Source: Sorangium aterium (GTDB lineage Bacteria; Myxococcota_A; Polyangia; Polyangiales; Polyangiaceae). From it: 64,000 nt of DNA. The notes under the pieces are model-generated. The model saw only the letters and a list, made by a program, of their open reading frames with translations, searched no databases and was not told where the DNA came from. Location of the stretch: NCBI RefSeq assembly GCF_028368935.1, contig NZ_JAQNDK010000003.1, forward strand, positions 124,001 through 188,000, read 5' to 3'. Position numbers and translations under genes: made by a program. Numbering within the stretch: the first letter of the stretch is position 1; each line of letters opens with the position of its first letter. Positions 50,942-61,117 of this stretch are shown in pieces.

Positions 50942-52399
50942 TCATCGCGGGTCGGTCACGCGGCCCATGAACAGCACGGTGCCAGTCGCCACGTCGCGGA
51001 TCAGGAACACGAACGGGTGATCCGCGCGGAACACCTGGGGCGGCGCCGGGGCTGAGCGTGTCGTCATGACGACCCCCGTGGCCGCGGCGGCTTCGGTCCC
51101 TTCCTCGTTGACCTCCACGAACGCCTTGTGGCGCACCTGGGAGATGTAGAGCGGCTCTGCCCTCGTGATCCCGGAGAAGTCGGCCTTCTTCTCGTCGAAC
51201 GCGAGCGGCATCCCCAGCGCGCTCAGGGTCGCCGACAGCTCGAGCTCGGCGGTCATCTTGAAGCGCGGGAGCGCCACGTCGACCCGCGTCGGCTCGAGCG
51301 CCTCCACGTACGCCTTGAGCTGCCCCGCTGCCAGGCGCTGCTCCACCTGCGCCAGCCCGTCCACCTGCGCGGGCAGGACGACGACCATGGCCAGCCGGCG
51401 CTCGGGGCTCTGCGCCTCGTACGCGAGCTCCAGCACCGAGGCGTCAGCGGTCTTTCCAAAGCCCGCCAGGAGCGTCTTGCGCATCATCGGCACGGCCGGC
51501 GCCGTCCGGGGCTTGACCGTGAACGGCTCGTTCTTGGTGGCCTTCTTGTCGAAGGGCGTCACCCACTTCCCCTTGAAGTAGACCGCGTTCGTCAGGACGA
51601 GCCGCGTGAGGCCGGTGATGCTCCCGGCGGGCATCAGGTCCTTGATCTTCCCGTTCGTCTGCTGTTCGACCCATTGATTGATGCGCCCCCGCGCCGGCTC
51701 GCTCCCGCCCTTGAAGTCGACGAGCTCGATCCCTGCCCCGTAGTGCTGCTCGGTGGTGCTCTGGAACGCGGGCTCGATCGGCAGCCCGGCCTGGCCCCAC
51801 AGCCGGTTGGCGATCCGGAGCTCGGGCCCCTTGGGCCCGGTCGCCAGCGCCAGCTCCTTGATGAGCCCGCCGAAGGCGGGATGGAGCGCCTCGGGCGGGA
51901 GGGTGAACTCGAGCGTCTTCGCCATCTGAGCCGCTGTCTCGCCGCGGGCGCCGGCGTAGGTCATGGCCAGCGCCGTCGAGATGCTCGCCGGCGAGAAGAA
52001 GAGCTTGTCTTTGGTCGCGGCGAGCTTGCCGTAGAGGCGCTGCGCGAACGCGGCGTTCGTGTCGGCGAGCGCCGTAGCCGGCGCCGCAGGATCCGGCTGC
52101 TGAGCGTCCGGCGGGGCGGGCTCGCTCGGCCCAGGGGCCGCCGCCCCGGAGGCCGGCTTCGTGCCGGGACAGACGTGCTCCCACCGGCACGCCCCGCCCT
52201 CGGCGCGCGCGCACTGCGGGGTGCCGGTGGAGCCATCGTCGCAGACGCGGGCGATCATCGCGAGGGGGCCGCAGTCGGCGGGCTGGCAAGCGGACGCGCT
52301 CGGGGCCGGCGCGGCCGGCGGGGCGCCGTCCCGGGCCTGACACCCGAGCCCCAGCAGCGTGCATAACGCGGTCGTGAAGAACGAGATCGGTCTGGCCAT
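50942..52399 (-). CDS. Secreted serpin (lipoprotein) with Arg-Ser scissile bond
   Basis: 485 residues from ATG 52399. The signal peptide ends in a lipobox (LLGLGC). Residues ~30-110 form a Pro/Ala/Cys-rich linker; the serpin fold follows: 'LFFSPASISTALAMTYAGAR', 'LTNAVYFKGKWVTPFD', and the breach/shutter motif 'DHPFVFLIRD'. The reactive loop is 'VNEEGTEAAAATGVV' then 'MTTRSAPAPP'. The hinge EEGTEAAAAT is of the inhibitory type, and alignment to antitrypsin puts P1-P1' at Arg448-Ser449, predicting inhibition of trypsin-like proteases. The loop is ~3 residues longer, so P1 is not certain. Serpins are rare in bacteria. Confidence 0.85.
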   Translation of the reverse strand: MARPISFFTTALCTLLGLGCQARDGAPPAAPAPSASACQPADCGPLAMIARVCDDGSTGTPQCARAEGGACRWEHVCPGTKPASGAAAPGPSEPAPPDAQQPDPAAPATALADTNAAFAQRLYGKLAATKDKLFFSPASISTALAMTYAGARGETAAQMAKTLEFTLPPEALHPAFGGLIKELALATGPKGPELRIANRLWGQAGLPIEPAFQSTTEQHYGAGIELVDFKGGSEPARGRINQWVEQQTNGKIKDLMPAGSITGLTRLVLTNAVYFKGKWVTPFDKKATKNEPFTVKPRTAPAVPMMRKTLLAGFGKTADASVLELAYEAQSPERRLAMVVVLPAQVDGLAQVEQRLAAGQLKAYVEALEPTRVDVALPRFKMTAELELSATLSALGMPLAFDEKKADFSGITRAEPLYISQVRHKAFVEVNEEGTEAAAATGVVMTTRSAPAPPQVFRADHPFVFLIRDVATGTVLFMGRVTDPR

Positions 52400-52477
52400 G
52401 GCGCTGAGGTACCAGCGCGCCAGGCCGGCGGGAAGCTCGACCGGAAGGCGGAGCGAGCGTGTGCTCCCGTCGCGCCG

Positions 52478-53275
52478 TCAGAAATTGTGGACGAACGTGA
52501 ACCGGCCGGCGAGCTTCTTCCCGCCGATCTGGCTCTTCTCCTGCGTCTCGTAGCCGAGGTAAAGGAGCAGCTTGTTTCCCGTGCCGTAGTTCAGCCCGAG
52601 CACGCCGCCGACCTGCAGGCTGGCGAGGCCGCTCTCGTCGACGTCCACACCGGCGGTCGATGGATCGTCCTCGAGCGTGACCTCGTTGAGGTCGAGCGTG
52701 GCCTCGAGGTGCGGGCCGATGCCGAAGTCGTCGATGGGGTAGTAGAGCAGGAAGTCCCGTGTGTAGACGTAGTTCTGGACGCTCTCGTCGAACATGCTGG
52801 AGAACGACCCCAGGATCCACGACTCGAAGTAAACGGGCTTCGAGTCGACGAAGGTGAACAGCTGCGGGGCGACCAGCGCCGCCGGCTGCATCGTCGTGAA
52901 GTTGAACGAGAAGCCCACCATCGGGTTGAGGATGACAGGGCCCATCGTGAAGGCGGGGCCGATGTCGAACTCAGCGGTTCCCAGCGTGGTGAGGTAGATG
53001 TCGCTCGAGAGGCTGATGGGGCCGACCTGGTGCGTGGCGCCGGCCCAGAGCTGGAGACCGAGGCTGTCTGCGTCGAAGCGGAACCAGCTCGGGATCTGGC
53101 TCGCCTGCGGCTCCGGCGCGGCGGGCTCCGCCGCGGGCGTCGGCGCGGCCGCGGCCGCTGCGCCCGGATCAGCCGGGGGCGCAGCGGGATCCTGAGCCCA
53201 GGCGGCGGGCGACGCGAGCAACCCCACGACGCAAGCGAGCGCCGAGCAACTTCTCCGCATATCGTTCTCCATCAT
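52478..53275 (-). CDS. Outer-membrane protein of unknown function
   Basis: 265 residues; ATG 53275 follows AGAGGAGG. The N-terminal signal peptide ends 'SPAAWA-QD'. Residues ~25-60 form a Pro/Ala linker, then alternating strands ('DSLGLQLWAGATHQVG', 'ISLSSDIYLTTLGTAEFDIG', 'LLLYLGYETQEKSQIGGKKL') and a C-terminal aromatic 'FTFVHNF' typical of outer-membrane barrels. It is a probable barrel of ~10-12 strands. No family recognised. Confidence 0.65.
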   Translation of the reverse strand: MMENDMRRSCSALACVVGLLASPAAWAQDPAAPPADPGAAAAAAPTPAAEPAAPEPQASQIPSWFRFDADSLGLQLWAGATHQVGPISLSSDIYLTTLGTAEFDIGPAFTMGPVILNPMVGFSFNFTTMQPAALVAPQLFTFVDSKPVYFESWILGSFSSMFDESVQNYVYTRDFLLYYPIDDFGIGPHLEATLDLNEVTLEDDPSTAGVDVDESGLASLQVGGVLGLNYGTGNKLLLYLGYETQEKSQIGGKKLAGRFTFVHNF

Positions 53276-53592
53276 CGAATTGCCTCCTCTGCGCAGCACG
53301 AGGTGAAAGCAACATGAAACATGAGAGCAACATGAAACGTAACTGCAGTCGGTCGACACTAACGTAGTGCAGAGCAGTTAGGCAAAGCCGATGTGCATGG
53401 AGAGCCCCCGAGCGGCGCGCGGCCGCGTGGCCTGCCCGCGCGGGCGCACCTCGCTGCCTCGCTGGCCACAGGCGTCGATCGGGCAGGGGAGCGGCTCGAG
53501 CCGTCGGCGGCGCTGGACCGGGCGAGGTGTCGTTCGCCGAGGGCCGCGGGCGCGCAGGGGGAGAGGGGCCTGCGCCCTTCTTGAGAGGAGGA
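53276..53592. other. Upstream region of the outer-membrane gene, with direct repeats
   Basis: No gene. Two perfect copies of AGCAACATGAAAC lie at 53308-53320 and 53326-53338 (18-bp period), 33 to 63 bp before the ATG. These probably bind a regulator in the promoter. The remaining bases to 53592 are GC-rich and featureless. Confidence 0.5.
53308..53338. promoter_or_regulatory. Direct repeat AGCAACATGAAAC, 18-bp spacing
   Basis: Two identical 13-mers on one face-plus of the helix (18 bp apart) in the promoter region of the outer-membrane gene starting at 53275. Regulator unknown. Confidence 0.4.
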
Positions 53593-54300
53593 TCACAGAG
53601 GGATGTACTGGATGCCCGCGGCCGCCCCGAGCGACGCCAGCGCGGCGACCCCGACGAGGAGCAGCGTCATCTTCAGCAGCGTCCCCTCGATCTGGTCGGC
53701 GACGAGGCCGTCGACGCCCTGGGAGAGCTCGTCCCGCACCTTCAGCAGGTCGATGCCGCCTGCCTGGTTGGCCTCGTTGCGGAAGCGCGCCAGCGTCAGC
53801 GTCTCGATGGTCCCGAGCAGCTGCGCCTCGATCTTGCGCCGCAGGAACCCCCGCACGCCGCCCCCTGTCGGCGCCGCCTGCACCCTGTGGATCACGGCGA
53901 GGCGAAGGCGCTTCACCGCCTCGTTGAGCGGGACGCGCTCCACCGCCTGCGCCACCCGCCCGCCGCGGGCGCCCGCCTCGGCCTGCTCGGAGACGCCGAG
54001 CAGCCGCTCGAACACGGAGGTCACGAGCATCCCGCCGAGGCGCTTCGCCCGCACGATCTGCAGGATGCCGGTGCCGAGCGCCCGCTTCCACGACAGCGTG
54101 AAGCCGATCACGGCGGAGAGCGCGAGCGCCGCGACGGCCGCCAGCGCCCCGCGCAGCGCCGAGCCGTCGGCCGCGATGGCGTACGAGGCCGCGGCGAGGA
54201 CGAGGGCCAGGAACGACATGGCCGCGGCCGTCAGGAAGAAAGAGCGGAGCGCAGGGCCCAGCGCCCCGGCGACACCTTGCGCGAACGGTCGAAGATCCAT
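53593..54300 (-). CDS. Membrane protein of unknown function
   Basis: 235 residues from ATG 54300. Two hydrophobic segments near the N-terminus ('FFLTAAAMSFLALVLAAASY' and 'GALAAVAALALSAVIGFTLS') and one near the C-terminus ('MTLLLVGVAALASLGAAAGI') bracket a cytoplasmic helical part ('RRKIEAQLLGTIETLTLARF'). No family recognised; no signal peptide. Same strand as the SPT-like gene upstream (107 bp away), but co-transcription is uncertain. Confidence 0.6.
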   Translation of the reverse strand: MDLRPFAQGVAGALGPALRSFFLTAAAMSFLALVLAAASYAIAADGSALRGALAAVAALALSAVIGFTLSWKRALGTGILQIVRAKRLGGMLVTSVFERLLGVSEQAEAGARGGRVAQAVERVPLNEAVKRLRLAVIHRVQAAPTGGGVRGFLRRKIEAQLLGTIETLTLARFRNEANQAGGIDLLKVRDELSQGVDGLVADQIEGTLLKMTLLLVGVAALASLGAAAGIQYIPL

Positions 54301-54407
54301 GACCGCTCAGCTGACCACGCCCGCCGCGCGGCGAAAATGCCGAACGTGGCGGGCGCGCCTCGATCACGTCGAGCATGCCCGGAGGGCGCCGCTCCCGCCC
54401 GCCCGCC

Positions 54408-56099
54408 TCAGATGACGCCGAACTTCTTGCCGACCTTCTCGAACGCCTCGAGCGCGTGATCGAGGTGCTTGCGCTCGTGGGTCGCCATGTAGCTCGTCCG
54501 GAGCACCTGCTGCTTGGGCGGGACGCCCGGGGTGATGAACGGATTCACGTAGAGCGAGTAGTCGTCGAGGAGCGACTTCCACATCATCACGGTCTTGAGA
54601 TCGTCGCGGATGTAGATGGGGATCACGGCCGTCTCCGTCTTGCCGAGCTCGAAGCCGAGCCGCTGCAGCTCCGTGCGCATGTACGTGAAGTTCTCGCGGA
54701 GCTTCTCCTGGCGCCAGGGCTCCTCCTGCATGACCTCGAGCGAGGCCATGGCGGCGGCAACGCAGGGCGGCGCGGCGCTCGCCGCGAAGAGGAAGCTATA
54801 GGCGAAATGCTGAATGTAATCGAGCACCTTTCGCTCGCCGACGAGCCAGCCGCCGATCGAGGCGAGCGACTTCGAGAAGGTGCCGCCGATGAGGTCGACC
54901 TCCTTCCCGAGGCCGAAGTGCGCGGCGGTGCCGCGGCCCCCCGGGCCGATGACGCCGAGCGCGTGGGCGTCGTCGACGAGGAGCCGCGCCTTGTGCTTCT
55001 TCACCACCTCGACGATGCCGGGCAGACTCGCGATCTCGCCCTGGGCGCTGAACACGCCGTCGGTGATCACGAGGGCGCCCTCGGTGTCGGCGATCTCGGA
55101 GAGCGCGCTGTCGAGCGCGGCGGGATCGCTGTGCTTGTAGCGCACCATCCGGGCGCCGGCCGCCTGCGCGAGCCGCACGCCGTCGTAGATGGAGGCGTGA
55201 TCGTCCTTGTCGATCATCGCGACGCTCCGCTTGTTGCTGAGGAGCGCCGAGATGGTCGCGATGTTCACCTGATAGCCCGTCGTGAACACGAGCCCCGCCT
55301 CCTTGCCGTGGTAGGCGGCGAGCTTCTGCTCGAGCTCGTTGTGGAGGCGCATCGACCCGTTCACGAGCCGCGAGCCGGTCATGCTGGTGCCGTATTTGTC
55401 GATGGCGTTCCGCGCGGCTTCCCGCACCTTCGGGTGGGTCGTCAGCCCGAGGTAGTTGTTCGAGCCGAGCATGATCACGCTCCGGCCCTCGAGCTGCGCC
55501 TCGGGGCCGTTGTTGAAGTCGAGCGGGCGGAAGAAGGGGTAGACGCCCATGGCGCGGGCGTTGTCCGCGGTCATGAACTTGTAGGCCTTCTCGAACACGT
55601 CGCGCCCGCCGATCCGCGCCAGCGACGTCCGCGCCGCCATCTGGGTCGCGAGCTGCTGCTCGGCCGCCGCGGCCACGTAGGTGCCGGCGCCGTTCGAGCC
55701 CGCGCCGTTCGAGCCCACGCCGTTCACGTGCGGGCGGCTCGCCACCCCGCGCTCGCGCGGCGCCTCGCTGCTCGCCGTCTCCTCCACGACCGACAGCCCC
55801 GCGCCGCTCGCGGCGGGCGCGGCGGGCGCGGCGGGCCGACGAGCCGCCGCGCGCGACGGCGTCGCCCCGTGGACGCCGGCCTCGTCGTCGAGCGAGGGAT
55901 CGATGTTCGGGAGCGCGTGCCCGTTGAGCAGGATGTCCCAGGCCTCCGCGGCCCGCTCCCTGGCGGCGCGCAGGCGGTTCTTCGCGTCCATGACCCCCGT
56001 GGCGAGCCGCATCACGCGATCGTTGCTGACGACACGGACGACCACGCCCGACGAGGTGAGCTTCTTTGCTTGGTCGACCAGACGATCCTTCATCCTCAT
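54408..56099 (-). CDS. Alpha-oxoamine synthase, serine palmitoyltransferase-like, with N-terminal extension
   Basis: 563 residues; ATG 56099 has GAGGAG 7 nt upstream. Residues 1-165 are an extra N-terminal region: a helical start and an Ala/Pro-rich linker with repeated 'GSNGAG'. The fold-type I PLP enzyme follows: 'GSNNYLGLTTHPKVREAA', 'YGTSMTGSRLVNGSMRLHNE', 'DDHASIYDGVRLAQAAGA', 'LLVDDAHALGVIGPGGRGTA' and the PLP Lys in 'GGTFSKSLASIGGWL'. The block around 'SKSLASIGG' matches serine palmitoyltransferase, KBL and AONS alike. Sphingolipid-like synthesis fits Polyangiales; biotin-type activity is less likely in the absence of bio genes. Confidence 0.8.
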   Translation of the reverse strand: MRMKDRLVDQAKKLTSSGVVVRVVSNDRVMRLATGVMDAKNRLRAARERAAEAWDILLNGHALPNIDPSLDDEAGVHGATPSRAAARRPAAPAAPAASGAGLSVVEETASSEAPRERGVASRPHVNGVGSNGAGSNGAGTYVAAAAEQQLATQMAARTSLARIGGRDVFEKAYKFMTADNARAMGVYPFFRPLDFNNGPEAQLEGRSVIMLGSNNYLGLTTHPKVREAARNAIDKYGTSMTGSRLVNGSMRLHNELEQKLAAYHGKEAGLVFTTGYQVNIATISALLSNKRSVAMIDKDDHASIYDGVRLAQAAGARMVRYKHSDPAALDSALSEIADTEGALVITDGVFSAQGEIASLPGIVEVVKKHKARLLVDDAHALGVIGPGGRGTAAHFGLGKEVDLIGGTFSKSLASIGGWLVGERKVLDYIQHFAYSFLFAASAAPPCVAAAMASLEVMQEEPWRQEKLRENFTYMRTELQRLGFELGKTETAVIPIYIRDDLKTVMMWKSLLDDYSLYVNPFITPGVPPKQQVLRTSYMATHERKHLDHALEAFEKVGKKFGVI

Positions 56100-56487
56100 G
56101 CCCTGGCTCCTCACGCGATCGAATTAAGGGGCGCGGTCCTGTCCGCGAAAGCCGCTCCGGCGTGCAGGATCGAGGCCTCTCGGGCCCCTGCTCGTTCCCT
56201 GCGCGTGTCGCCGCTAAAGCAGCCTGCGCGGGCCGCGTCAACTGCCACCGCCGCGTCGTCCTGGCGTGCCACGAGCGCCGCGGAGCGCCGTCGCCGCGCA
56301 CGCGCATTCCGCGTCGCGCAGGGGCGTTCGCGTGGTGCGCGGCGACGTTCGCAGAGCTCGCCCGCCGGGGGGCCTGCGCGCGCTGCACCTGACTCCCAAA
56401 CACCGCGGATGACAGGCCGCGGCAAGGGCAAAGGCGCAACTCGTTGCGGAGTGGTGCGCGCCGGTGTAGGAAAAGTTTTCAGGGTCT
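56100..56487. other. Divergent promoter interval, SPT-like / NtrC
   Basis: ~390 bp with no gene. A short dyad GAAAA-G-TTTTC lies at 56470-56480, just before the NtrC ATG. No sigma-54 box was identified. Confidence 0.45.
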
Positions 56488-57849
<1,362 letters not shown>

Positions 57850-58069
57850 CGACGGCGGGCCGACCGGGAGTCGACGGGGACGACGCGGACGGCGCGACGA
57901 CCGTGGACGATGTTCCAGATCCGGCCGAGTCGAAGGTCGGTATTTCTCCAGATGTCCGCGAGAGGCTCGCGCCGATGCATGGGTCAACGCGTGACCGCAA
58001 CCAAGCGCGGGCGGCACAACAGCTCTCTTGCGCCCGTCGCTTCAGGCGGCTACGTCGTCCCGCTCCCCC

Positions 58070-59389
58070 ATGAAGAAGAATTACGTTCTCGACGCGAACG
58101 TCCTCCTCCACGATCCGCACGCGATCTTCAGGTTCGAGGACAACGACGTCATCATCCCGATCTACGCGATCGAGGAGATCGATCAGTTCAAGCGGGAGGG
58201 CTCCGAGCGCGGGCGCAACGCGAGGACGATCGCCCGGCTGCTCGACGAGGTCCGCGGCGCCGGGACGCTCGCGACCGGGGTGCTGCTCGAGAGCGGCGGC
58301 ACGCTGCGGATCGCGATCCCGGAGCGGCGGCCGGAGCTGCTCGTGGGGCTGGAGTCCGGATCGCAGGACAGCGCCATCCTGCAGACGGCGATCGACATCC
58401 GCGATCGGCACAAGGATCGGCCGACCATCTTCGTGACGATGGACACGAACCTCCGGATCCGCGCCGACGCGCTCCGGATCCCGGCGGAGACGTACGAGAA
58501 CCAGCGGGTGCACGACCCGGCCATCGAGCAGTCGGTGGTGGAGCTCGAGGTGCCCGGCTCCGAGGTCGACGCGTTCTTCCAGAACGGCTCTCTCTCCAGC
58601 GACAAGCTCGCGGATTTGTTGCCGAATTCGGCGGTGTTGCTCCGCGACGCGGGGGCGCCGAGCCACACGGCGCTCGGCCGGTTCGACGCGGCGCGCGGGC
58701 AGATCGTCGCCCTCCGCGTCGGGCGGGAGGGGGTGATGGGGGTCCGGCCGCGCAACAAGGAGCAGGCGTTCGCGCTGGACCTCCTGCTCGACGATTCGGT
58801 GCGGCTGATCACGCTGATCGGCAAGGCCGGGACGGGCAAGACGCTCCTTGCGCTCGCGGCGGCGCTGAAGCGGACGACCGAGGACAACGCCTACAGCCGG
58901 CTGCTCGTGAGCCGGCCGATCATGCCGCTGGGGCGCGATCTGGGCTTCCTTCCGGGCGACGTGGACGAGAAGCTGAACCCGTGGATGCAGCCGATCTTCG
59001 ACAACCTCGAGTTCCTCTTCTCGAACGGCGGCACGAAGCCGGGGCGCGACGCGCGCGGCTTCGTGGAGCTCCTGGAGAGCGGGCGGATCCAGGTCGAGCC
59101 GCTCACCTACATCCGCGGGCGCAGCCTGCCGCACCAGTACCTCATCGTGGACGAGGCCCAGAACCTCACCCCGCACGAGGTGAAGACGATCATCACGCGG
59201 TGCGGCGAGGGGACCAAGATCGTGCTGACCGGCGATCCTCAGCAGATCGACAATCCGTACGTGGACCACGCGTCGAACGGCCTGCTCGTGGTGGCGGAGC
59301 GGTTCAGGCGCGAGCGCATCGCGGGTCACGTGGTGCTCGCCAAGGGCGAGCGCAGCGAGCTCGCGGAGCTCGCGGCGAACCTGCTCTGA
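58070..59389 (+). CDS. PhoH2-type protein: PIN ribonuclease domain fused to PhoH ATPase
   Basis: 439 residues from ATG 58070. PIN domain (1-~145): 'YVLDANVLLHDPHAI' and 'VTMDTNLRIRAD' with metal-binding acids, and 'GSQDSAILQTA'. PhoH domain: 'TLIGKAGTGKTLLALAA' (Walker A), 'YLIVDEAQNLTPHEVKT' (Walker B), 'KIVLTGDPQQIDNPYVD'. PhoH2 proteins are RNA helicase-RNases, often encoded with an antitoxin-like phoAT gene. None is visible here. Confidence 0.9.
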   Translation: MKKNYVLDANVLLHDPHAIFRFEDNDVIIPIYAIEEIDQFKREGSERGRNARTIARLLDEVRGAGTLATGVLLESGGTLRIAIPERRPELLVGLESGSQDSAILQTAIDIRDRHKDRPTIFVTMDTNLRIRADALRIPAETYENQRVHDPAIEQSVVELEVPGSEVDAFFQNGSLSSDKLADLLPNSAVLLRDAGAPSHTALGRFDAARGQIVALRVGREGVMGVRPRNKEQAFALDLLLDDSVRLITLIGKAGTGKTLLALAAALKRTTEDNAYSRLLVSRPIMPLGRDLGFLPGDVDEKLNPWMQPIFDNLEFLFSNGGTKPGRDARGFVELLESGRIQVEPLTYIRGRSLPHQYLIVDEAQNLTPHEVKTIITRCGEGTKIVLTGDPQQIDNPYVDHASNGLLVVAERFRRERIAGHVVLAKGERSELAELAANLL

Positions 59390-59470
59390 GGCGAGCGGCG
59401 CCGGGCGCGCGGCGCTCTCACGGGGCGGGGGCGCGCGGGGCGGGGGCGCATTTGGAAGGAGCGGCGGGCC

Positions 59471-60580
59471 GTGGCGCGGCGTCATCGAGCTAGATCGGCC
59501 GAACGGCCGGCGCCTCCGGCGTGGGTGCCGGACGCGGATCGGCTCCTCGGCGCCGCGGCGCGGCGGATCCGCGTCGTCGGGTCGAGCACGCCGGTGAACC
59601 TCGTCGAGGAGCTCGCGCGGCTCGCCGCCTCCTGGGATCGGAGCGGCGGGGAGCTCCCGCGGTTCACCTACGCGCCTGCGCAGGACCACGGCGAGCTTCG
59701 AAAGGCGATGGAGGCGGCGGCCGAGCGGCTCGCGGGGCAAGGGGAGCTCGGCGCGGTCTACGCCGGCCGCGCGAGCGAGCTCGCCGCGGAGGCCGCGATC
59801 TGCGAGGCCGCGGGCGGGGCGGGGTGCTGGTCCGCCGCGCGCCGCCGCTACGCCGCGCGCGACGCGTTCGACGAGCAGGCGGACGCGCTCGCCGCGACAT
59901 GGGTCGAGCAGGAGGCGGGCGCCGCGTCGAGCGACGAGGAGCGGGTGCGGAGCGACGACGCGCGCTCGCCCTGGTCGCTCCTGTCGCGGATGCGCCGCGA
60001 GATCGGGGCGCGGCGCTTGCCCCTCCGGGTCGTGATCGCCGACATCGCGCCGCTCGCCGCGACGGGCGACGGGGTGATCCAGGTCGCGCGGGGGCGCATG
60101 CTCACGCGCGACGACGTCGAGCGCACGGTGCTCCACGAGATCGAGGGGCACGCGGCGCCGAGCGTGCGCGCTGCGGCGCTCCCGCTCGGGATCTTCGCGA
60201 TCGGGACCGCGAACGGGGGCGACGATCAGGAGGGCTGGGCGCTCGCGCGCGAGCGCGCCGCGGGGTACCTGGTCGGCGCCCGCCGGATCGAGCTCGGGCT
60301 GCGCCACCTCGCCGCGCGGAGCGTCGAGCGCGGCGCGGGCTTCGTCGAGACAGCGCGGCTGCTCGAGGCGCGCGGCGCGCGCTCCACGGGGGACGCCCTG
60401 CGCATCGCGGCGCGCGTCCACCGGGGCGGCGGCCTCGCGCGGGAGGTCGTCTACCTGCCGGCGCTGCTGCGGGTCGAGGCGCTGCTCGTGGAGCAGCCAG
60501 CGCTGGGGCCGGTGCTCGCCTCGGGCCGGGTCTCGGTGGGCGCAGCGGCGTCGCTTTCGTCCTGGGCGAGGGAGAGGTGA
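59471..60580 (+). CDS. DUF1704 / MATCAP-like metallopeptidase
   Basis: 369 residues from GTG 59471; GGAAGGAG lies ~10 nt upstream. The zinc site is 'VLHEIEGHAAPSV': HEIEGH (222-227) is the HExxxH motif of the DUF1704/KIAA0895/MATCAP family, with 'DDQEGWALARERAAGYL' as the downstream Glu block. In eukaryotes these enzymes remove C-terminal tyrosine from tubulin; the bacterial substrate is unknown. A preceding helical region includes 'RRYAARDAFDEQADALAATW'. No signal peptide. Confidence 0.78.
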   Translation: MARRHRARSAERPAPPAWVPDADRLLGAAARRIRVVGSSTPVNLVEELARLAASWDRSGGELPRFTYAPAQDHGELRKAMEAAAERLAGQGELGAVYAGRASELAAEAAICEAAGGAGCWSAARRRYAARDAFDEQADALAATWVEQEAGAASSDEERVRSDDARSPWSLLSRMRREIGARRLPLRVVIADIAPLAATGDGVIQVARGRMLTRDDVERTVLHEIEGHAAPSVRAAALPLGIFAIGTANGGDDQEGWALARERAAGYLVGARRIELGLRHLAARSVERGAGFVETARLLEARGARSTGDALRIAARVHRGGGLAREVVYLPALLRVEALLVEQPALGPVLASGRVSVGAAASLSSWARER

Positions 60581-60891
60581 TGGTCCGCGGCTGCCCAGCT
60601 CGACTGGGAGCATGGGAAGCCGGGAAGAAAAGTCCGATCCTCGCTGAACTTCGTGCCTTCCTGGGAAGCCGATCCCATGAAATGAAGGCATCGCGGGCCG
60701 GGTGAGGGGGCGGGCGAGAAAGGGGGCTGCGTGAAGGGAAGGATCACTCCAGCCGTGCGAGCGCGGCATGGAACGCGCTTGACGTGGTGTCCGGCGGGCG
60801 GGCTGCGCCGCGCGTGCGCTCGCATCCGCGCGGCGTGCGGCGGCGGTCCTGGGAGCGCGCGGCGCGGACGGGCCGGCGGGCGGAGGCGGGC
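60581..60891. other. Gene-free stretch between DUF1704 and microprotein genes
   Basis: 311 bp without credible gene, ribosome site or hairpin; only GC-rich low-bias sequence. Confidence 0.5.
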
Positions 60892-61104
60892 ATGAACTCG
60901 AAGAAGGCCATGGAGAGGGAATCCAGACGGCCGCCGAGGGGAGGCGAGGCCCCGACGGTGGTCCTCAAGGGGGACCTCCATGTCCTGGATCTCGGCGCGG
61001 GCCTGATGCTCGACGTGTTCATCAACGTCGAGGGGCGCCTGACGACCTTCGTCAGCCTGGATGGCCAGCTCATCGCGGAGCTCCGCGTCGCGGGCCTCGC
61101 CTGA
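60892..61104 (+). CDS. Microprotein (70 aa), paralogue-like of the one at 15091
   Basis: 70 residues from ATG 60892; GGAGG lies 6 nt upstream. The basic N-terminus MNSKKAMERESRRPPRG leads into 'TVVLKGDLHVLDLGAGLML', 'DVFINVEGRLTTFVS' and 'LDGQLIAELRVAGLA'. The second half shows the same motif order as the 49-aa product at 15091-15240 (see findings). It is convergent with recQ, 13 bp away. Function unknown; alternating hydrophobics suggest a beta-sheet. Confidence 0.55.
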   Translation: MNSKKAMERESRRPPRGGEAPTVVLKGDLHVLDLGAGLMLDVFINVEGRLTTFVSLDGQLIAELRVAGLA

Positions 61105-61117
61105 GGTCCCGGGCCGA

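Noticed and set aside
59521-60705. Arg-rich + frame overlapping the DUF1704 gene
   Set aside because: Frame shadow; the DUF1704 frame has HEIEGH and a ribosome site.
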